From the NCBI GenBank assembly GCA_001632435.1, contig KV423972.1, positions 62,001 through 126,000 of the forward strand: 64,000 nucleotides of DNA, in the 5' to 3' direction. Shown here piece after piece: positions 1 through 10,418 of the stretch. Position 1 is the stretch's first letter, and each line of letters starts with the position of its first letter. The notes under the pieces were generated by a model. The model was not told where the DNA came from, did no database searches, and saw only the letters and a program-made list of their open reading frames with translations. This DNA is from Calocera cornea HHB12733 (Eukaryota > Basidiomycota > Dacrymycetes > Dacrymycetales > Dacrymycetaceae). The position numbers and the translations under genes are program-made.

Positions 1-440
1 CTCTCCCTGCCAAGCGCGCGGTCCCTCTCCCCACGCAGTCGCTCACAGTCCCTCTCCAAGCTCTTCTGCATGACGCGTTGCCGCTCGATGAGCTTCCACA
101 GCTGGGCGTTCTGGCCCGCGAGGGTGTTGCGCTCCGCTAAGACCTGCTCGAGCGCGGCGAGCGCCGGGTTCTCCGCTGCGGCATGGAGGGAGAGGGCCGC
201 GTCGAGGGAGAGCTGCTTGCTGCTTGTCGGGCTGTGGCCTAAGGACGCAGCGGGGGAGGACGGCCCTGCCCTCGCAGGCGGGGGTGTGAGGAGGCCGGGG
301 GCGGCGCGGGGAGAGAGGGCGGACTCGGCGGTGAGGACGCGCCTGTGCTCGGGCGTGTGGAAGGCGGAGGGGAGCGAGGGCGTGGTCGGGTTCGATGGGT
401 TGGGGTTGTATGGGCCTGATCCGGCGGGCACGGTGGACAT
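1..440 (-). CDS. N-terminal fragment of coiled-coil protein, possibly Bem3-type RhoGAP
   Basis: Reading the minus strand from an ATG at 440 gives an open frame that runs off the left edge (146 complete codons, no stop). The first ~75 residues are Ser/Pro/Thr-rich and look disordered. From about residue 85 the sequence becomes an amphipathic coiled coil with the core NTLAGQNAQLWKLIERQR, followed by a Glu/Arg-rich helix. From memory, a segment of this kind (alternating AERN and QLWKLIEKQR motifs) occurs near the N-terminus of basidiomycete PX/PH-RhoGAP proteins related to Bem3. The catalytic part would lie outside the window, so the family assignment is an inference; that this frame codes is better supported than what it codes for. 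Its promoter would be shared with the divergent zinc-cluster gene to the right. Confidence 0.5.
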   Translation of the reverse strand, partial: MSTVPAGSGPYNPNPSNPTTPSLPSAFHTPEHRRVLTAESALSPRAAPGLLTPPPARAGPSSPAASLGHSPTSSKQLSLDAALSLHAAAENPALAALEQVLAERNTLAGQNAQLWKLIERQRVMQKSLERDCERLRGERDRALGRE

Positions 441-1409
441 CCTGCAGCAGGGGGCCAGTGCCCGGTCGATGTCTAGAGTGGCGGAGAGTGAGCACGGGAC
501 TCGCCCGAGCAGGTCCGGCGGGGGAACAAATTGAACAGCCGCTCACAGACTCGGCCGCGTGGGTTTGGGAATGCCGTGGGAAGAAGAGGTGCGAAGGGAG
601 TGCGGGGATGCTGGCGGTCGGGGCGTGGGCGCGATGCTGCGTGGGCGTGGTAGGGTCCGAGCGGGTGTGGGAGGAGGATGGCGACGGGGCGTGTGTGCCC
701 GGGCGTCCGTGATGCAAGGAGTCCGCCGAACCCTCGGAGGGCAGTCAGTCGTCACAAGCAAGCACAAGCCTAGACGAGCTCGTGTGACTGTCCCCTGTCG
801 CAGCGGTGCAAGTGGCCTGCAATGGGGCACTATGGACGGGCGCGGTGGAACGTCCGAAGCGGGGACACGAGCACGCGACGACGACGACGACGGCGACGGC
901 GGCGGACAGGCGGACTCAGTCGGTGGCACGGCTAGCCTAACTAGTTCATGTCCCACCCGCGGAGACGGAGGGCTGAGCCTATTTCGACGACGCGTGGGAG
1001 GCCAGGGAAACTTAGATCCCGTCCGCGTCTGGAGAGGCCTGGGAAGCGCTATTTCCGGCTGACGTGGCTCCTGTCCCAACCCCCTCCCCTGGTGGGCCTT
1101 GTGGTGTTGTATACTCTGCGGTGGGTGTATGCGGCTGCTGTCCCAATAGCGGGGCTTCAGCTTCTTCCAGCGGGTCGAGCGGGCGTCAGATCGATGGCAT
1201 TGCACACTGCGATCAATCGCGCGCCGCACTCGCCCCACGCTCCTATTTCAGCACACCTTGAAACCCAAACGCAGACCACGACCCCGTCACGTAAGAGCGC
1301 CGCAGGGGGCATCATACACCTCGTATCATCATTGATCGAGCTGAGGCGAGGGCCTGAGAAGGGGCGCGCCGCGTGAAACGTAATATCAGCAACGGTACAG
1401 CCTGAGTCG

Positions 1410-1710
1410 CCTGGCACTGCTTTCGATTGTGAACGGAACTGAACGAGAGGAAGTTCGAGTTATCTCGAGCTGACCAAGGGCGACCGAGCGCGGAGCATAT
1501 GCTGCGGTCAGTGGGTACAAGTAGTATGAGCACTTACAAAGGTAAAGTGGCCTGGCACTGCCAGCTTTCAATTGCCGTTTCTGGGGTATGCAGCTCGAGC
1601 TGAGCTCAACTGAACTGGAGTACCGCGCACTGTATTTGCAATCATTTCGAGCTGACCAAGGGCGACCGAGCCCTGAGCATAAGCTGTGACAGTGTGGTGC
1701 CGGTGCCCGT
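1410..1710. repeat. Degenerate direct repeat, two units
   Basis: Two diverged copies of a ~125-160 bp unit lie head to tail. Both contain CCTGGCACTG (1410-1419 and 1551-1560), a 25-bp exact match (1465-1489 and 1647-1671) and a similar downstream stretch (GAGCATATGCTG versus GAGCATAAGCTG). Spacing differs by about 41 nt between the two anchors, so the copies carry an indel. No coding content or transposon end was recognised. Confidence 0.6.
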
Positions 1711-2106
1711 ATGAATGAATAAGGATAACTCTGGGCGGCGGGGCTGGCTTCTTCGCTGACCAACGTCGCCGCGGCGCGGTATTAATATGCCCGGAGTGCG
1801 AGTGCCAGTGCCCGGCCGTGTTCTTGGCCTGGTCCTGGTCCTGTACAACTCCTGCATGTTGCCCGACTGCGCTCGCCGGCGTTGACGTCCTGGGGCGCAC
1901 CCACCCCGTCTCCCAGCACCCAGCCAGCCCGCCCAAGCAGCCTCCCCGGGGCCACCTCTCACATGCCGGTACAGTACACACCGGCAGTGGTCCCCGGGCC
2001 CGCGCCGTTTCACCTACCATAGTCCAAATTCATCTGTGCAGCGGAGGAACACACAGGCTCAGGCTTCCAGGCGTGCGACCCCGCCCATTGACAGGCCATT
2101 CACCGC

Positions 2107-2165
2107 TCGCAGGTCGCAGGTCACAGGTCGTCGGTCTGAGGTCTCAGGTCGCGAGTCGCGAGTCG
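2107..2165. repeat. GGTCGCA-type short tandem repeat
   Basis: Imperfect tandem copies of a 7-8 bp unit (variants of AGGTCGC, AGGTCAC, GAGTCGC) occupy about 60 bp upstream of the zinc-cluster gene. It is non-coding and could be an array of protein-binding sites or simply slippage. Confidence 0.45.
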
Positions 2166-2398
2166 CGATCATGGCCATGCCAAGCCCTCCTCTCACGGCT
2201 GTGTACGTCAGCCGCCTCTCCCCCCGCCGGGCTGCTGCGCGAGGACCGGCTGGCCCTAAAGCCCTCGACCCCCCACCGCGGCGCGCTTGACGTCCTTGGC
2301 ACGCGCCCACGAGCCCTCGAGCAGCTGTACCACTGCGGCTCCTACTGTACCATACTGTGCTGCTGTTCTGTACATCACCCATCCTCCAGCAAGCGCAC

Positions 2399-5296
2399 AT
2401 GCCTGCCAACCCTACGCCCCCGCCAGCGCCAGCGCCAGCGCCAGCCCAGCCGCCGGCGCCAGAACCCCGGCGGCGGTCCAGGGTCCACCAGAAACGGCAG
2501 AAGGCGTGCGACGTAAGTACTAGTACAGAACAGTACAGGACTAGCCAGTCCCCGTGGCGGGTCCACCTCCGCACCCACCCACCCTTGCCCTGAAGCTTAA
2601 GAGTGCTCTTGCTCACATGTGCTGTACATTAGGCGTGCCATAGGCGGAAGATCAAGTGCGACGGGACGGAGGGGAGCGGGGGGACCTGTTCCTACTGGTG
2701 CGCTCGCCACGCCCTGCAGCTGCAAACCCAACTGGCTAATCATGCTCCGGTCGTGGTGACTCGAGCAGCTTCAAGAACCGCTATGAGTGCACGTACGACC
2801 ACAAGCCGAACAAGTGGCCGCCCGCGAAAGCGTACGTCGACGGGCTCGAGCAGCGCTGTGCCGAGCTGGAGCGGAGGGTCGAGCGGCTCCAGCGCGCGCT
2901 CGACAGGGCGCTGCATCGCCCGCGCTCGCCGGTCGACTCGTCCGAGGATGAGCTGGACGAGGAGGACCACTGGGCCCCGCGCGAGGACGGAGGACCAGGG
3001 GCACGAGCAGGGCAGGACGAGGACGAGCACACGCAGCAGGCGCTGCGCACGCTCACGGAGGGGTACGAGGACCTGTGGCTTGGCAACCCCGCCGGGATGC
3101 GGGTCGAGGAAGAGCCGCGGCTGTTCCACGGGCAGGCGAGCCACTTCCAGGTCGTCAACCTGCAGATGGCGGAGATGGGCCGGGGAACGCTGCACAAGGA
3201 CAAGTTCTTCCACCTCCGCGTGCGGCCCGAGTTCCGCCTCGCCCTCCCGGACGTGATGGACACTGTTGACTTGGACCACGCGGGGCCGGAGTGGCCCGAG
3301 CCCGACCTCGCCTGGATGTTGGTCGACGCCTTCTTCGAGAGGTGGAACACGGCCGTGCCGCTGCTCCACAAGCCCACGTTCGTGAGGCAGTACTCGGACC
3401 CGCTGATGAGGAAGGATCATGCGTGGGTCAGCCTCGCTTTTGGCGTGTTTGCCGTTGGGGCAAAGTATGTCGACGACCCGAGGGCGTGCGGGCCCGCCGA
3501 TGCGCAGGGGCACCATTTTGATGCGGGGGTGAAATACTGGAACGAGATGCGGTAAGCTGCGTCCAGCATGTCTTGGCTCAGAAGCTCATGCAGCGCATAC
3601 AGCCGCGTCGCCTCCCCGCTCATTGGGCCTCCCTCACTCCTGCGGCTCCAAGCGCTCATCCTCTTCACCGACTTCCTCGGCGGCCAGCCGCTCTTCCCCT
3701 CCGCCGGCTGGGCGCTCATCGGCCTCGCCCTGCGGTACGTGCAGGACGCGGGGATGCACGTGAAGAAGGAGTGGGCACGGCGAGCAAAGGCGCAGCCGTT
3801 CGAGTATGAGATGCGCAAGCGCGTGTTCTGGGCGCTGTACATGATGGAGCGCACGATGGCGCTCGAGATGGACCGCAGCTTCTGCATGCCGGAGGAGGAG
3901 TAAGTTACATTTTGGATTTCGCGATCCCTTACTCATACTGGATCGCAGTTACGACGTTGACCCTCTGCTCGAATTGGACGACCCTGCTCTCGACCTCCTC
4001 CAGCAGGGGAAGGAGAATCCGTCAGGTTTCTCACTGACCATCAACGCGTGGAACACCCGCATGCGCCTCCTTCAGTTCGCCAGCCGAAAGCGGGACGAGC
4101 TGTACACCCTCCGGCATCTGGCAGGCAGCCCCGATCTGCATGAACGGGAAGAGAAGTACCTCAGGAGCATCCCGGTCCGATTGGAGAGCCTGCAGAACGG
4201 CATGCACCCGGACTTGGTGTACAAGCCCGATCTGGACGAACCCTGCTTCACCACCGTGGCGTCGCTGTACATCCAGTTCCGCTGGGTGCAGGTGCGCATA
4301 TACGCTGTCGAACCCGCCGCATACACTGACTGCAAACCAGCTGACTCTCACACGACCCTTCTTCCCCAAGTACAAACGAGTCTCTCACCCGCGCATCCCC
4401 CTCCTGGCCATGTCCACCTCCGCCGCATACGACATCATCGGCGTCCTTGACAGGCTGCGGGTAAAGGGGTTGCTTCGAGGTCGGGTATGCGAAGGCAGCT
4501 TGGCCGGGTTCGTCTCTGGTACCGTGTTGCTCATGAGCATGTGGGAGCACAAGACCTCCGCCGGCATGGAGCAGGTGGAGATGTGCTGCGCTGCTTTGCA
4601 AGCACTGGAGGACCGGTAAGGGCCCGCATATATCCATCCTCGGCAGTGCTAATGTTACACAGATGGCAGTTCCCGGGACTGCTCCATGACGTATTGAAGA
4701 GCTTTGCCCATGTCATGGAAAGGGTGCTGAGCGGCGATTGTCCTCATGCAGAGTGGCAGCCCACTACTATGGGGGTGTTGACAAGCTGCCCCTGCGGACA
4801 GGAAGCATGCGAGCATGTCGCCCACATGACTCATTCCCTCATCGAGACCGGCTCGTCGACTGCTGCCACTGTTGCGACATCAAACAGCGCGGTGGCATCG
4901 CCAACCAGCGTGGATTATGTGGGTATCTCTCTCCCTTTGTAGCGAGCAATCCGTTTGACGATCATCTTGCAGAACCGCTATTCAATCCTTTTCCCGGGTG
5001 CCGACCAAGATCCGTTCACGAACCCATTCTCTGCAGGTCAAACGAGGAGTTTCTTCAGCGCGGAAGAAGCGCCACTCCCAGCCAGCCAGCCGATGTTCGG
5101 CGAGAACGGATGGGTGAACGACCTCAACATGGACGGCTCTTTCTTCATGGATCCGCAGTTCAACGAATGGCTCGGGTCGATGCTGGTCGCGGCCGAGGAA
5201 TCCTTTCCCATAGATAGTGCGGCCGCCATATCTGACTCTGACTCGGCTTGGCTGGCGAGCATGGCCTTGAATCCATCGGGTCAACCGCCGAGCTGA
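2399..5296 (+). CDS. Zn2Cys6 fungal transcription factor
   Basis: Eight exons: 2399-2512, 2633-2697, 2769-3551, 3603-3899, 3949-4291, 4341-4615, 4663-4918, 4973-5296; total 2457 nt, 818 aa. A Pro/Ala-rich leader is followed by the binuclear zinc cluster split over exons 1-3: Cys37, 40, 47, 57, 60, 67 (C-X2-C-X6-C-X9-C-X2-C-X6-C, with CHRRKIKCD). A linker and a short coiled coil (GLEQRCAELERRVERLQ) follow for dimerisation, then a large middle region typical of the fungal-specific TF domain (exons 3-6, e.g. RKRVFWALYMMER). The C-terminus is acidic and Ser-rich, as in activation domains. Such proteins bind CGG-containing DNA and control metabolic genes; the target cannot be told from sequence. 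For intron 3 a nearer acceptor (3581) is in the same phase but would give only a 30-nt intron, so 3602 was preferred. An ATG at 2357 is in frame upstream. Confidence 0.88.
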
Positions 5297-5618
5297 CCCG
5301 CCGCGCGGGATTGATCGAATATCGATGTGTTGCATCTTTTCTCGTTTACCATCATGTAGCTTACGCGCACCACTTTGGCCCATGTACCTGTACTCTAGCT
5401 GAGCACCTTAATTTATGCATTGCTTCAAGTCAAGGGGACCCATGACTATGTATCATCCTGAAGCAAGAAACCAAGTTCCTGCAGATAAGACTGCTTGGCA
5501 AGGGACTTTGGCGCTCATGGCGACGCCGTACGTCAGCCGGACTCAAATCTCAGCACGTTGAGTTAAGCCTTCTACTTACCCTTATCCACGCCTCTCTTCA
5601 ACCAAAACTCGAAGCATA
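5297..5618. other. Intergenic region between two same-strand genes
   Basis: About 320 nt holding the 3' end of the zinc-cluster gene and the promoter of the SHR3-like gene. No repeat, RNA or further ORF was recognised. Confidence 0.5.
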
Positions 5619-6351
5619 ATGGGTTTCCGACAGGCTGCGCTGCTTTGCAGCATATGTTTCTTCCTTGGTAAGTACTGCGGGATATATACGAGGAGAGCTG
5701 CGCTGATGGGACTTCTGGTAGGGATCCTCTTCATCAACTTCAACGTCGACCATCAGATCTTGTTCCTCGCAAAGAATGAGAAGTCCATCGAGCAGGGATA
5801 TGCGTACTACACCACGTTCCTGCGAGCACCACTGGCAGTGAAGGTGCGGGCTGAACTACGTTAGAGTCAAGACGGAGACGCTGAATGACCAAATAGGCGC
5901 TTATGCACACCCTCATGGGCGTCGGGCTGCTCAGCTTGGTCGCTAGCTTCACGACGTGGACCGAGACTGCGTTATTCTTCGACGGAACATCTATTGGTGC
6001 GCTCAAGCTGCTAGTGCTAGTATGACTGATTCTGTGCTGATCGCATGTCCAGCGCTCTATGTGGGGTCCATCGCGATGTACATCAGCGTGGCCATCCCCT
6101 CCATCCGCACTGTCGTCGAGCCCCTGCCGGAAGACACGCCGCAGGATCGGGAAGATGCGCTCGGCGTGCTGGGTGCCGCGAATGTGCTCATTGCACTGCT
6201 ACTGGTTGGCATTCTTGGCCTGCAGGCTGGGCAGGAGTACGCCAAGAGGGCTGACAAGATGGAGCTGGAAAAGATCAAGGCGGAAGAGGCGAAGGAGGCT
6301 GCGGCCAAAACCACGGCCGAGGGGAGGGTGGATGATAAGAAGACCCAGTAA
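5619..6351 (+). CDS. SHR3: SHR3-like ER chaperone for amino-acid permeases
   Basis: Four exons: 5619-5667, 5722-5843, 5897-5996, 6053-6351; 570 nt, 189 aa. The product is a small membrane protein with about four hydrophobic segments: one at the extreme N-terminus (LLCSICFFLGILF), two in the middle (TLMGVGLLSLVASF and SIALYVGSIAMYISV) and one near residue 140 (VLIALLLVGILGL). The tail is charged, Lys/Glu-rich and probably cytosolic. The LFFDGTSIALYV stretch is the conserved heart of the Shr3/Psh3 family. In yeast these ER-resident proteins keep amino-acid permeases soluble during membrane insertion and help load them into COPII vesicles. Length (yeast Shr3 is about 210 aa) and topology fit. 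The gene ends about 110 nt before the left target-site copy of the downstream transposon. Confidence 0.75.
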
Positions 6352-6460
6352 ACATTCTTCACGAGGTTGACTATGCAACGGACACGCGACTCCTATATTA
6401 TAACGTATATCCCTTTCTTGCAGTCACAAGATCCAAAAATTAGATTGTTACGCCAGAACG

Positions 6461-6469
6461 TCATGTCAG
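6461..6469. repeat. Left target-site duplication of the Mutator-like element
   Basis: TCATGTCAG directly abuts the left terminal inverted repeat and recurs, identical, directly after the right one (8566-8574). Nine bp is within the range typical of Mutator superfamily insertions. Confidence 0.9.
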
Positions 6470-6615
6470 GAGTAATTTCCTCGGATGGCCCTCCTGCGGA
6501 GGTAGAGTTCCTGGGATGGCCCTCCGGGCACAAATTCCCCCAGTGGCCCTTTGGCCGGCCCTAAGCAATGCACAGCGGTGCAAATGGACGTAAGAGAGAG
6601 AGAGGCATGCAAGGG
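6470..6615. repeat. Left terminal inverted repeat of the MULE
   Basis: This matches the reverse complement of 8422-8565 over about 145 bp with scattered mismatches. The outermost 23 bp are identical at both ends. An ATG inside it (6568) extends the transposase frame upstream. Confidence 0.9.
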
Positions 6616-6690
6616 TCGCATGCCAACGCGTCGTCTGTTGACACATTCAGACGCGTCTTCTGCATTCTTCTTGACGGCAACTTCTATACT

Positions 6691-8322
6691 ATGGCTTCAC
6701 TTGTCCAAGGGCAGCGATTCAACACACTTGATGAAGCTTCCCATGCAATCACCACTTACTCATGGGGTTGCGGTGCCGACTGTTCCACTCCACGGCGCAA
6801 TCTTCAACGGCTCAAGATGGTCTGCCAGTACGAGGACTGCCCATTCTTGGCTTCTGTCCGTGAAAGGCCTAAGGAAGGCTGCTTTGTACTTGTGACATTG
6901 AGGCCAATGCACAACTGTCAAGGCAAAGTGAAGAAAGCCCGAGGTGCTACAAGTCGCAGCAAATACATCGATTATATGGTGAAGAACTCTCGGCTCCCAT
7001 CCGAAAGTGCCACTCCTGGCCTCGTGCAAGATATGCTCCGGAAAGATGGGTTTGACATCAACTACAAAGCAGCATGGAGTGCTCAGCAACGCCTCCAATC
7101 ACAAAGCAAATCCCAGCAGAAGACCGACTTTCAGAAGCTGCCCAACTATGTGGCTCTGATTCTCACGCGCGACCCAGAAGCAACCGTCGACCTTCAAATT
7201 AACCGACAAAATGATTTTCACTCTATCTTCATTTGCCCGTCACCTGCAAAGAAGGCATGGCCTTACCTGCGTCGCTTCATTGCTGTGGATGGTGCATTCA
7301 CCAAAACCGCCTTCGAGTATACTCTTCTCCTTGCGACAGCATATGATGCTGAAGATCGGATTATCACTCTTGCTTGGGCACTTGCACCACAAGAAGATAC
7401 CACCACTTGGTGCTGGTTCTTTCGACATCTTCGAGAGGCACTCCAAAATCTCAACTCTCCATTCACGGTACTTATCTCCGACCGTCAGAAGGGCCTTCTC
7501 AATGCGGTCTCCCTTGAGCTGCCTGACGTCACCGAGGCATTCTGTGCTCAACATCTATGCGCAAATGTGGAGAAAAACCATGGCCACAAAATCCGAGCTC
7601 GCTTTTGGTCACTTGTGAAGGCACAGACCAAAAAGCTCTTTGACGAGGAGCTTGACAAGATGAAGACTCTAAGCGAGCCGGCAGCAAAGTACGTCAATGG
7701 TATCCCCCACAAGAATTGGGCGACATATGCATTTCCGGGCTATCGCTTTGGAAAGTTTACATCGAACTCTGTCGAAGTCATGAATAGTGCTTACCGACGA
7801 GCACGACGATACCCAGCACTCCAACTACTCGATCATATATGGAAAGACCAAATGACAAAGTTTGCGACCCGAAAACTCCATGCAGCAACACTTCCCAAAG
7901 GACCGACACCATTTGCACTACGGCTGCTTGGTGATGAGGCGGGACATGCTAATGAGTCTCTCATATGGGTCTCATCCCCATTCCATGCTAAACTAAAGAC
8001 TGGCGAGCCCCCCAACGAAAAAGAATTTGAAGTATACCTCGATCCAGCGACATTCACGGGTGGCTGCACATGCGGATTCTTTCAAGAGTATCTTATCCCA
8101 TGCCGACATGCAATCAAGCTCTGTCGCTACTCAAAACTAGCACCTGGCAACTTCATCAGCATATTCTACTCACAAGACAGCCTTTCAAAGGCATACAAGA
8201 ATGAATATGCACCCATCCTGGTTTCGGAACTCGAGAAAAATACTAGTATCAATGCTCCGCCGGAAAAACAAGCAAGGGGACGACGTGCTGTTAATAGGAA
8301 AGAGGCAAGGAGCATTTATTAG
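6691..8322 (+). CDS. MULE transposase (DDE, SWIM zinc finger)
   Basis: A single intronless frame of 543 aa from ATG 6691; the frame is open back to ATG 6568 inside the terminal repeat, but the family-like sequence begins near MASLVQGQRFNTLDEA. A Cys/His-containing N-terminal FAR1/WRKY-like DNA-binding part (CQYEDCPF ... MHNC) is followed by the MULE transposase core. Candidate catalytic acids are Asp in FIAVDGAFTK, Asp in LISDRQKGL and Glu in SNSVEVMNSA. Near the C-terminus CTCGFFQEYLIPCRHA is a SWIM-type zinc motif (CxC...CxH) usual in this superfamily. No frameshift or premature stop is seen, so the protein may still be functional. Its AT-richer codon use differs from the neighbouring GC-rich host genes. 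Confidence 0.93.
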   Translation: MASLVQGQRFNTLDEASHAITTYSWGCGADCSTPRRNLQRLKMVCQYEDCPFLASVRERPKEGCFVLVTLRPMHNCQGKVKKARGATSRSKYIDYMVKNSRLPSESATPGLVQDMLRKDGFDINYKAAWSAQQRLQSQSKSQQKTDFQKLPNYVALILTRDPEATVDLQINRQNDFHSIFICPSPAKKAWPYLRRFIAVDGAFTKTAFEYTLLLATAYDAEDRIITLAWALAPQEDTTTWCWFFRHLREALQNLNSPFTVLISDRQKGLLNAVSLELPDVTEAFCAQHLCANVEKNHGHKIRARFWSLVKAQTKKLFDEELDKMKTLSEPAAKYVNGIPHKNWATYAFPGYRFGKFTSNSVEVMNSAYRRARRYPALQLLDHIWKDQMTKFATRKLHAATLPKGPTPFALRLLGDEAGHANESLIWVSSPFHAKLKTGEPPNEKEFEVYLDPATFTGGCTCGFFQEYLIPCRHAIKLCRYSKLAPGNFISIFYSQDSLSKAYKNEYAPILVSELEKNTSINAPPEKQARGRRAVNRKEARSIY

Positions 8323-8421
8323 ATACTACTATATATAGATTACAATAATAAAAAGTGTTGAAACAAAAACACTCCGGTGAGCCCATGAAAAAGTCAAAAG
8401 TCGACGCGACGAGACCGGACC

Positions 8422-8565
8422 CCTGTGTGCATCTCTCTTCCCTACGTCCATCTGCTCCTGTGAGCATTGCTTAGGGCAGGCCCTAGGGCCACTGGGGGAA
8501 ATTGCGCCCGGAGGGCCATACCAGGAACTCTGGCCCCGAAGTAGGGCCATCCGAGGAAATTACTC
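8422..8565. repeat. Right terminal inverted repeat of the MULE
   Basis: Inverted partner of 6470-6615. It lies immediately upstream of the SET-domain gene and may therefore supply or replace part of that promoter. Confidence 0.9.
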
Positions 8566-8574
8566 TCATGTCAG
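8566..8574. repeat. Right target-site duplication of the MULE
   Basis: TCATGTCAG, identical to 6461-6469. Confidence 0.9.
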
Positions 8575-8631
8575 GGACTTCCCCCGCATTCTTGACGTTG
8601 AGACCCATGTCCTCCCTGCATCCTCACATAC

Positions 8632-10350
8632 ATGTCCTCTTCAACTTCACCTTTGCCCGACCCCGTTCTAGAGACGCTGCTGCAGTGGTTTACAGATAAT
8701 AACGTCTGGATCGACCCGCGCATACAGATCGCGTCGCACCCAGCTCGTCCAGAAGCTGGATATGGCGTGTACGCGCTGGCGGACATCCCGTATGGCGTGC
8801 CTGGTGCGTTTTACTTCATCAACAACCTATGTCTAGCTGACCGCACGTAGTGTCCAAAACCCCGAAGACGGCCGTGCTAAGCATACGGTCCTGCGCGCTC
8901 AGCCACCGCCTCTATCCGCTCGTCAAAGACATCGATGCGAACATCGCGCTGGCCGTCGCGCTCCTCTCCGAGCAAGTGCGTGCCCTTCCATGCATGTCTG
9001 CCACCAACCAACGTTAGAAGCTTCTGGGGAGAGTTTCTAGGTTCTGGGGCTATTTGCAGAGCTTCCCAGAGGGAGGAGCTGATGTTGCGATGTTCTGGCA
9101 GTGGAAGGGCGAGGATGGGGAGGAAGCGCTGCGCTGGCTAAAAGGAACAGAGGCCGAGGGGCTCATGCGCGGATCGTTGCTTGTGAGCATCGTCCTTGAT
9201 CGCTGCGCTCAATGTTAACACGAGGCAGGGCGACATCGAAAAGGTTTACGAGCAGATTGTCCGTCCCGCCCTGAAGGAGTGGCAGCCGACCCTGGAACAG
9301 TTCCGTCAAGCATATTCTCTCATCAGCAGCAGGGCGTTTCAGGTCGACTTCTGGCACGGAGTCGGTCTCGTACCTGTCGCAGACGCATTTAACCACGCGG
9401 AAGACAACAACGTCTTCATGGAGGTACGTGTTATCACGCCGGTGCCGGAGAATGGACCTGACAGCCGAGCAGACGGACTTCGCTGTTTGCCCACAGTGTG
9501 GATCTCTCGGTCCCTGTACCCACCCCTCCCATAAACCTCGCCATTCATCACCCTGGGACGAACCCATGACATGCGACATGATGACTTATTCGCCAATCAC
9601 AAGCGGACAAGAAGTGTTCAACTCCTACGATGACAAGGGCTTTTCGAACGCGCAGCTACTCGTACACTATGGATTCATGTTGGAGGGGAACGGGGAAGAC
9701 TGGATCAAGTGGGAGGGAGGTGAGTTGGAGGAGATCCTTTCAGAAACAGAAGCGAAGTGGGATGAGGATCGATGGGAGAGCGTCAGAGACGCGGCGAATG
9801 ATCTCGAGGAGGAGATGGAGGACCTCGAAGCTCTGGTCACACCTGCGGAATCCGAAGAGATAGACGATGAAGAAGATGAAGACGACACATGCTGGATCGA
9901 TGCCGAAGGCCGCATGTCGCAATCACTCTTTCTTCACCTCTTCACCCGCAATATGACCGACTCATCAGATATCCCACTGCTCTTGCACCTTGTCCTCTCT
10001 GTTATGCGACTACTTTCCGATGCTCGTCCGGACGACCACGGTGTATTGGATGGCATCCCAGCAGACGTGCTCCACATGCTGAAAAATATAGCACGCGATG
10101 TGCAGACGTTGTGCTCGGCACGGGTGGCGGAGATGTACAAGCCAGACATCGAAACTTCAGACTTGGCTGCCTTGCTGGATGTGCGTTGCTCCTCCCAGCA
10201 ACGCATCAATAAGCTGACCTTGCCTAGATGTCGCAGGGACCACGAACCAAGCTCGCATTGTCTTACGCGCTGACGGAACGGATCATGATCGAAACGTGCT
10301 CTACTTGGTGGGAGAACGTGGCCACCTTCATCAACCTGGAAATTGTATAA
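8632..10350 (+). CDS. SET-domain lysine methyltransferase (SETD6/Rkm4-like)
   Basis: Six exons: 8632-8803, 8851-8975, 9018-9182, 9229-9423, 9473-10180, 10228-10350; 1488 nt, 495 aa. The N-terminal SET half has YGVYALADIPYG (the G.G/A.. motif) and SRFWGYFQSFPEG, typical of SETD6/RKM and plant Rubisco-methyltransferase-like enzymes. The catalytic core follows with VPVADAFNHAEDNNVFME (the N-H motif binding SAM) and GQEVFNSYDDKGFSNAQLL...YGF. Between the last two motifs is a small Cys/His-rich insert (CPQCGSLGPCTHP) that could bind zinc. The C-terminal helical region holds an acidic patch (DDEEDEDD) and resembles the Rubis substrate-binding domain. Such enzymes methylate lysines on ribosomal or other non-histone proteins; the substrate here is unknown. 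It is convergent with FMO copy 1, stops 68 nt apart. Confidence 0.85.
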
Positions 10351-10418
10351 TTCCGTCGCACGAACTTCGCCCTCCATACGGTCTTGCATCATCGACTTGC
10401 CACACACCGCCCGCAATT

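Larger units (their letters stand above)
441..2398. other. Divergent intergenic region, no gene supported
   Basis: Nearly 2 kb lies between two divergently transcribed genes. Several frames are open only because the DNA is GC-rich; their translations are low-complexity Arg/Pro/Ser and match no family I know. The stretch holds a CGA/CGG-type microsatellite around 876-905, a degenerate direct repeat at 1410-1710 and a short GGTC-type simple repeat at 2107-2165. It probably carries both promoters and the 5' leaders. Confidence 0.5.
6470..8565 (+). mobile_element. Mutator-like transposon (MULE), apparently complete
   Basis: A 2096-bp element has long terminal inverted repeats of ~145 bp (left 6470-6615, right 8422-8565), both ends starting GAGTAATTTCCTCGGATGG, and is flanked by a perfect 9-bp direct repeat TCATGTCAG. 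It encodes one uninterrupted transposase with the catalytic triad and a zinc-binding SWIM motif. The ends are long, share internal GGATGGCCCT-type blocks and are about 80% alike by eye. The intact ORF and perfect target duplication argue for a fairly recent insertion. It sits between SHR3 and the SET gene; only 57 nt separate the right target copy from the SET start codon. Confidence 0.93.

Noticed and set aside
43..1238. Several long low-complexity frames near the left edge
   Set aside because: Arg/Pro/Ser-rich translations arise from GC-rich DNA; the minus frame beginning at 440 is the only one with a credible coiled-coil protein.
2740..3516. 258-codon antisense frame over the zinc-cluster gene
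   Set aside because: It is a shadow of exon 3, whose plus-strand frame continues the Zn2Cys6 protein in phase.
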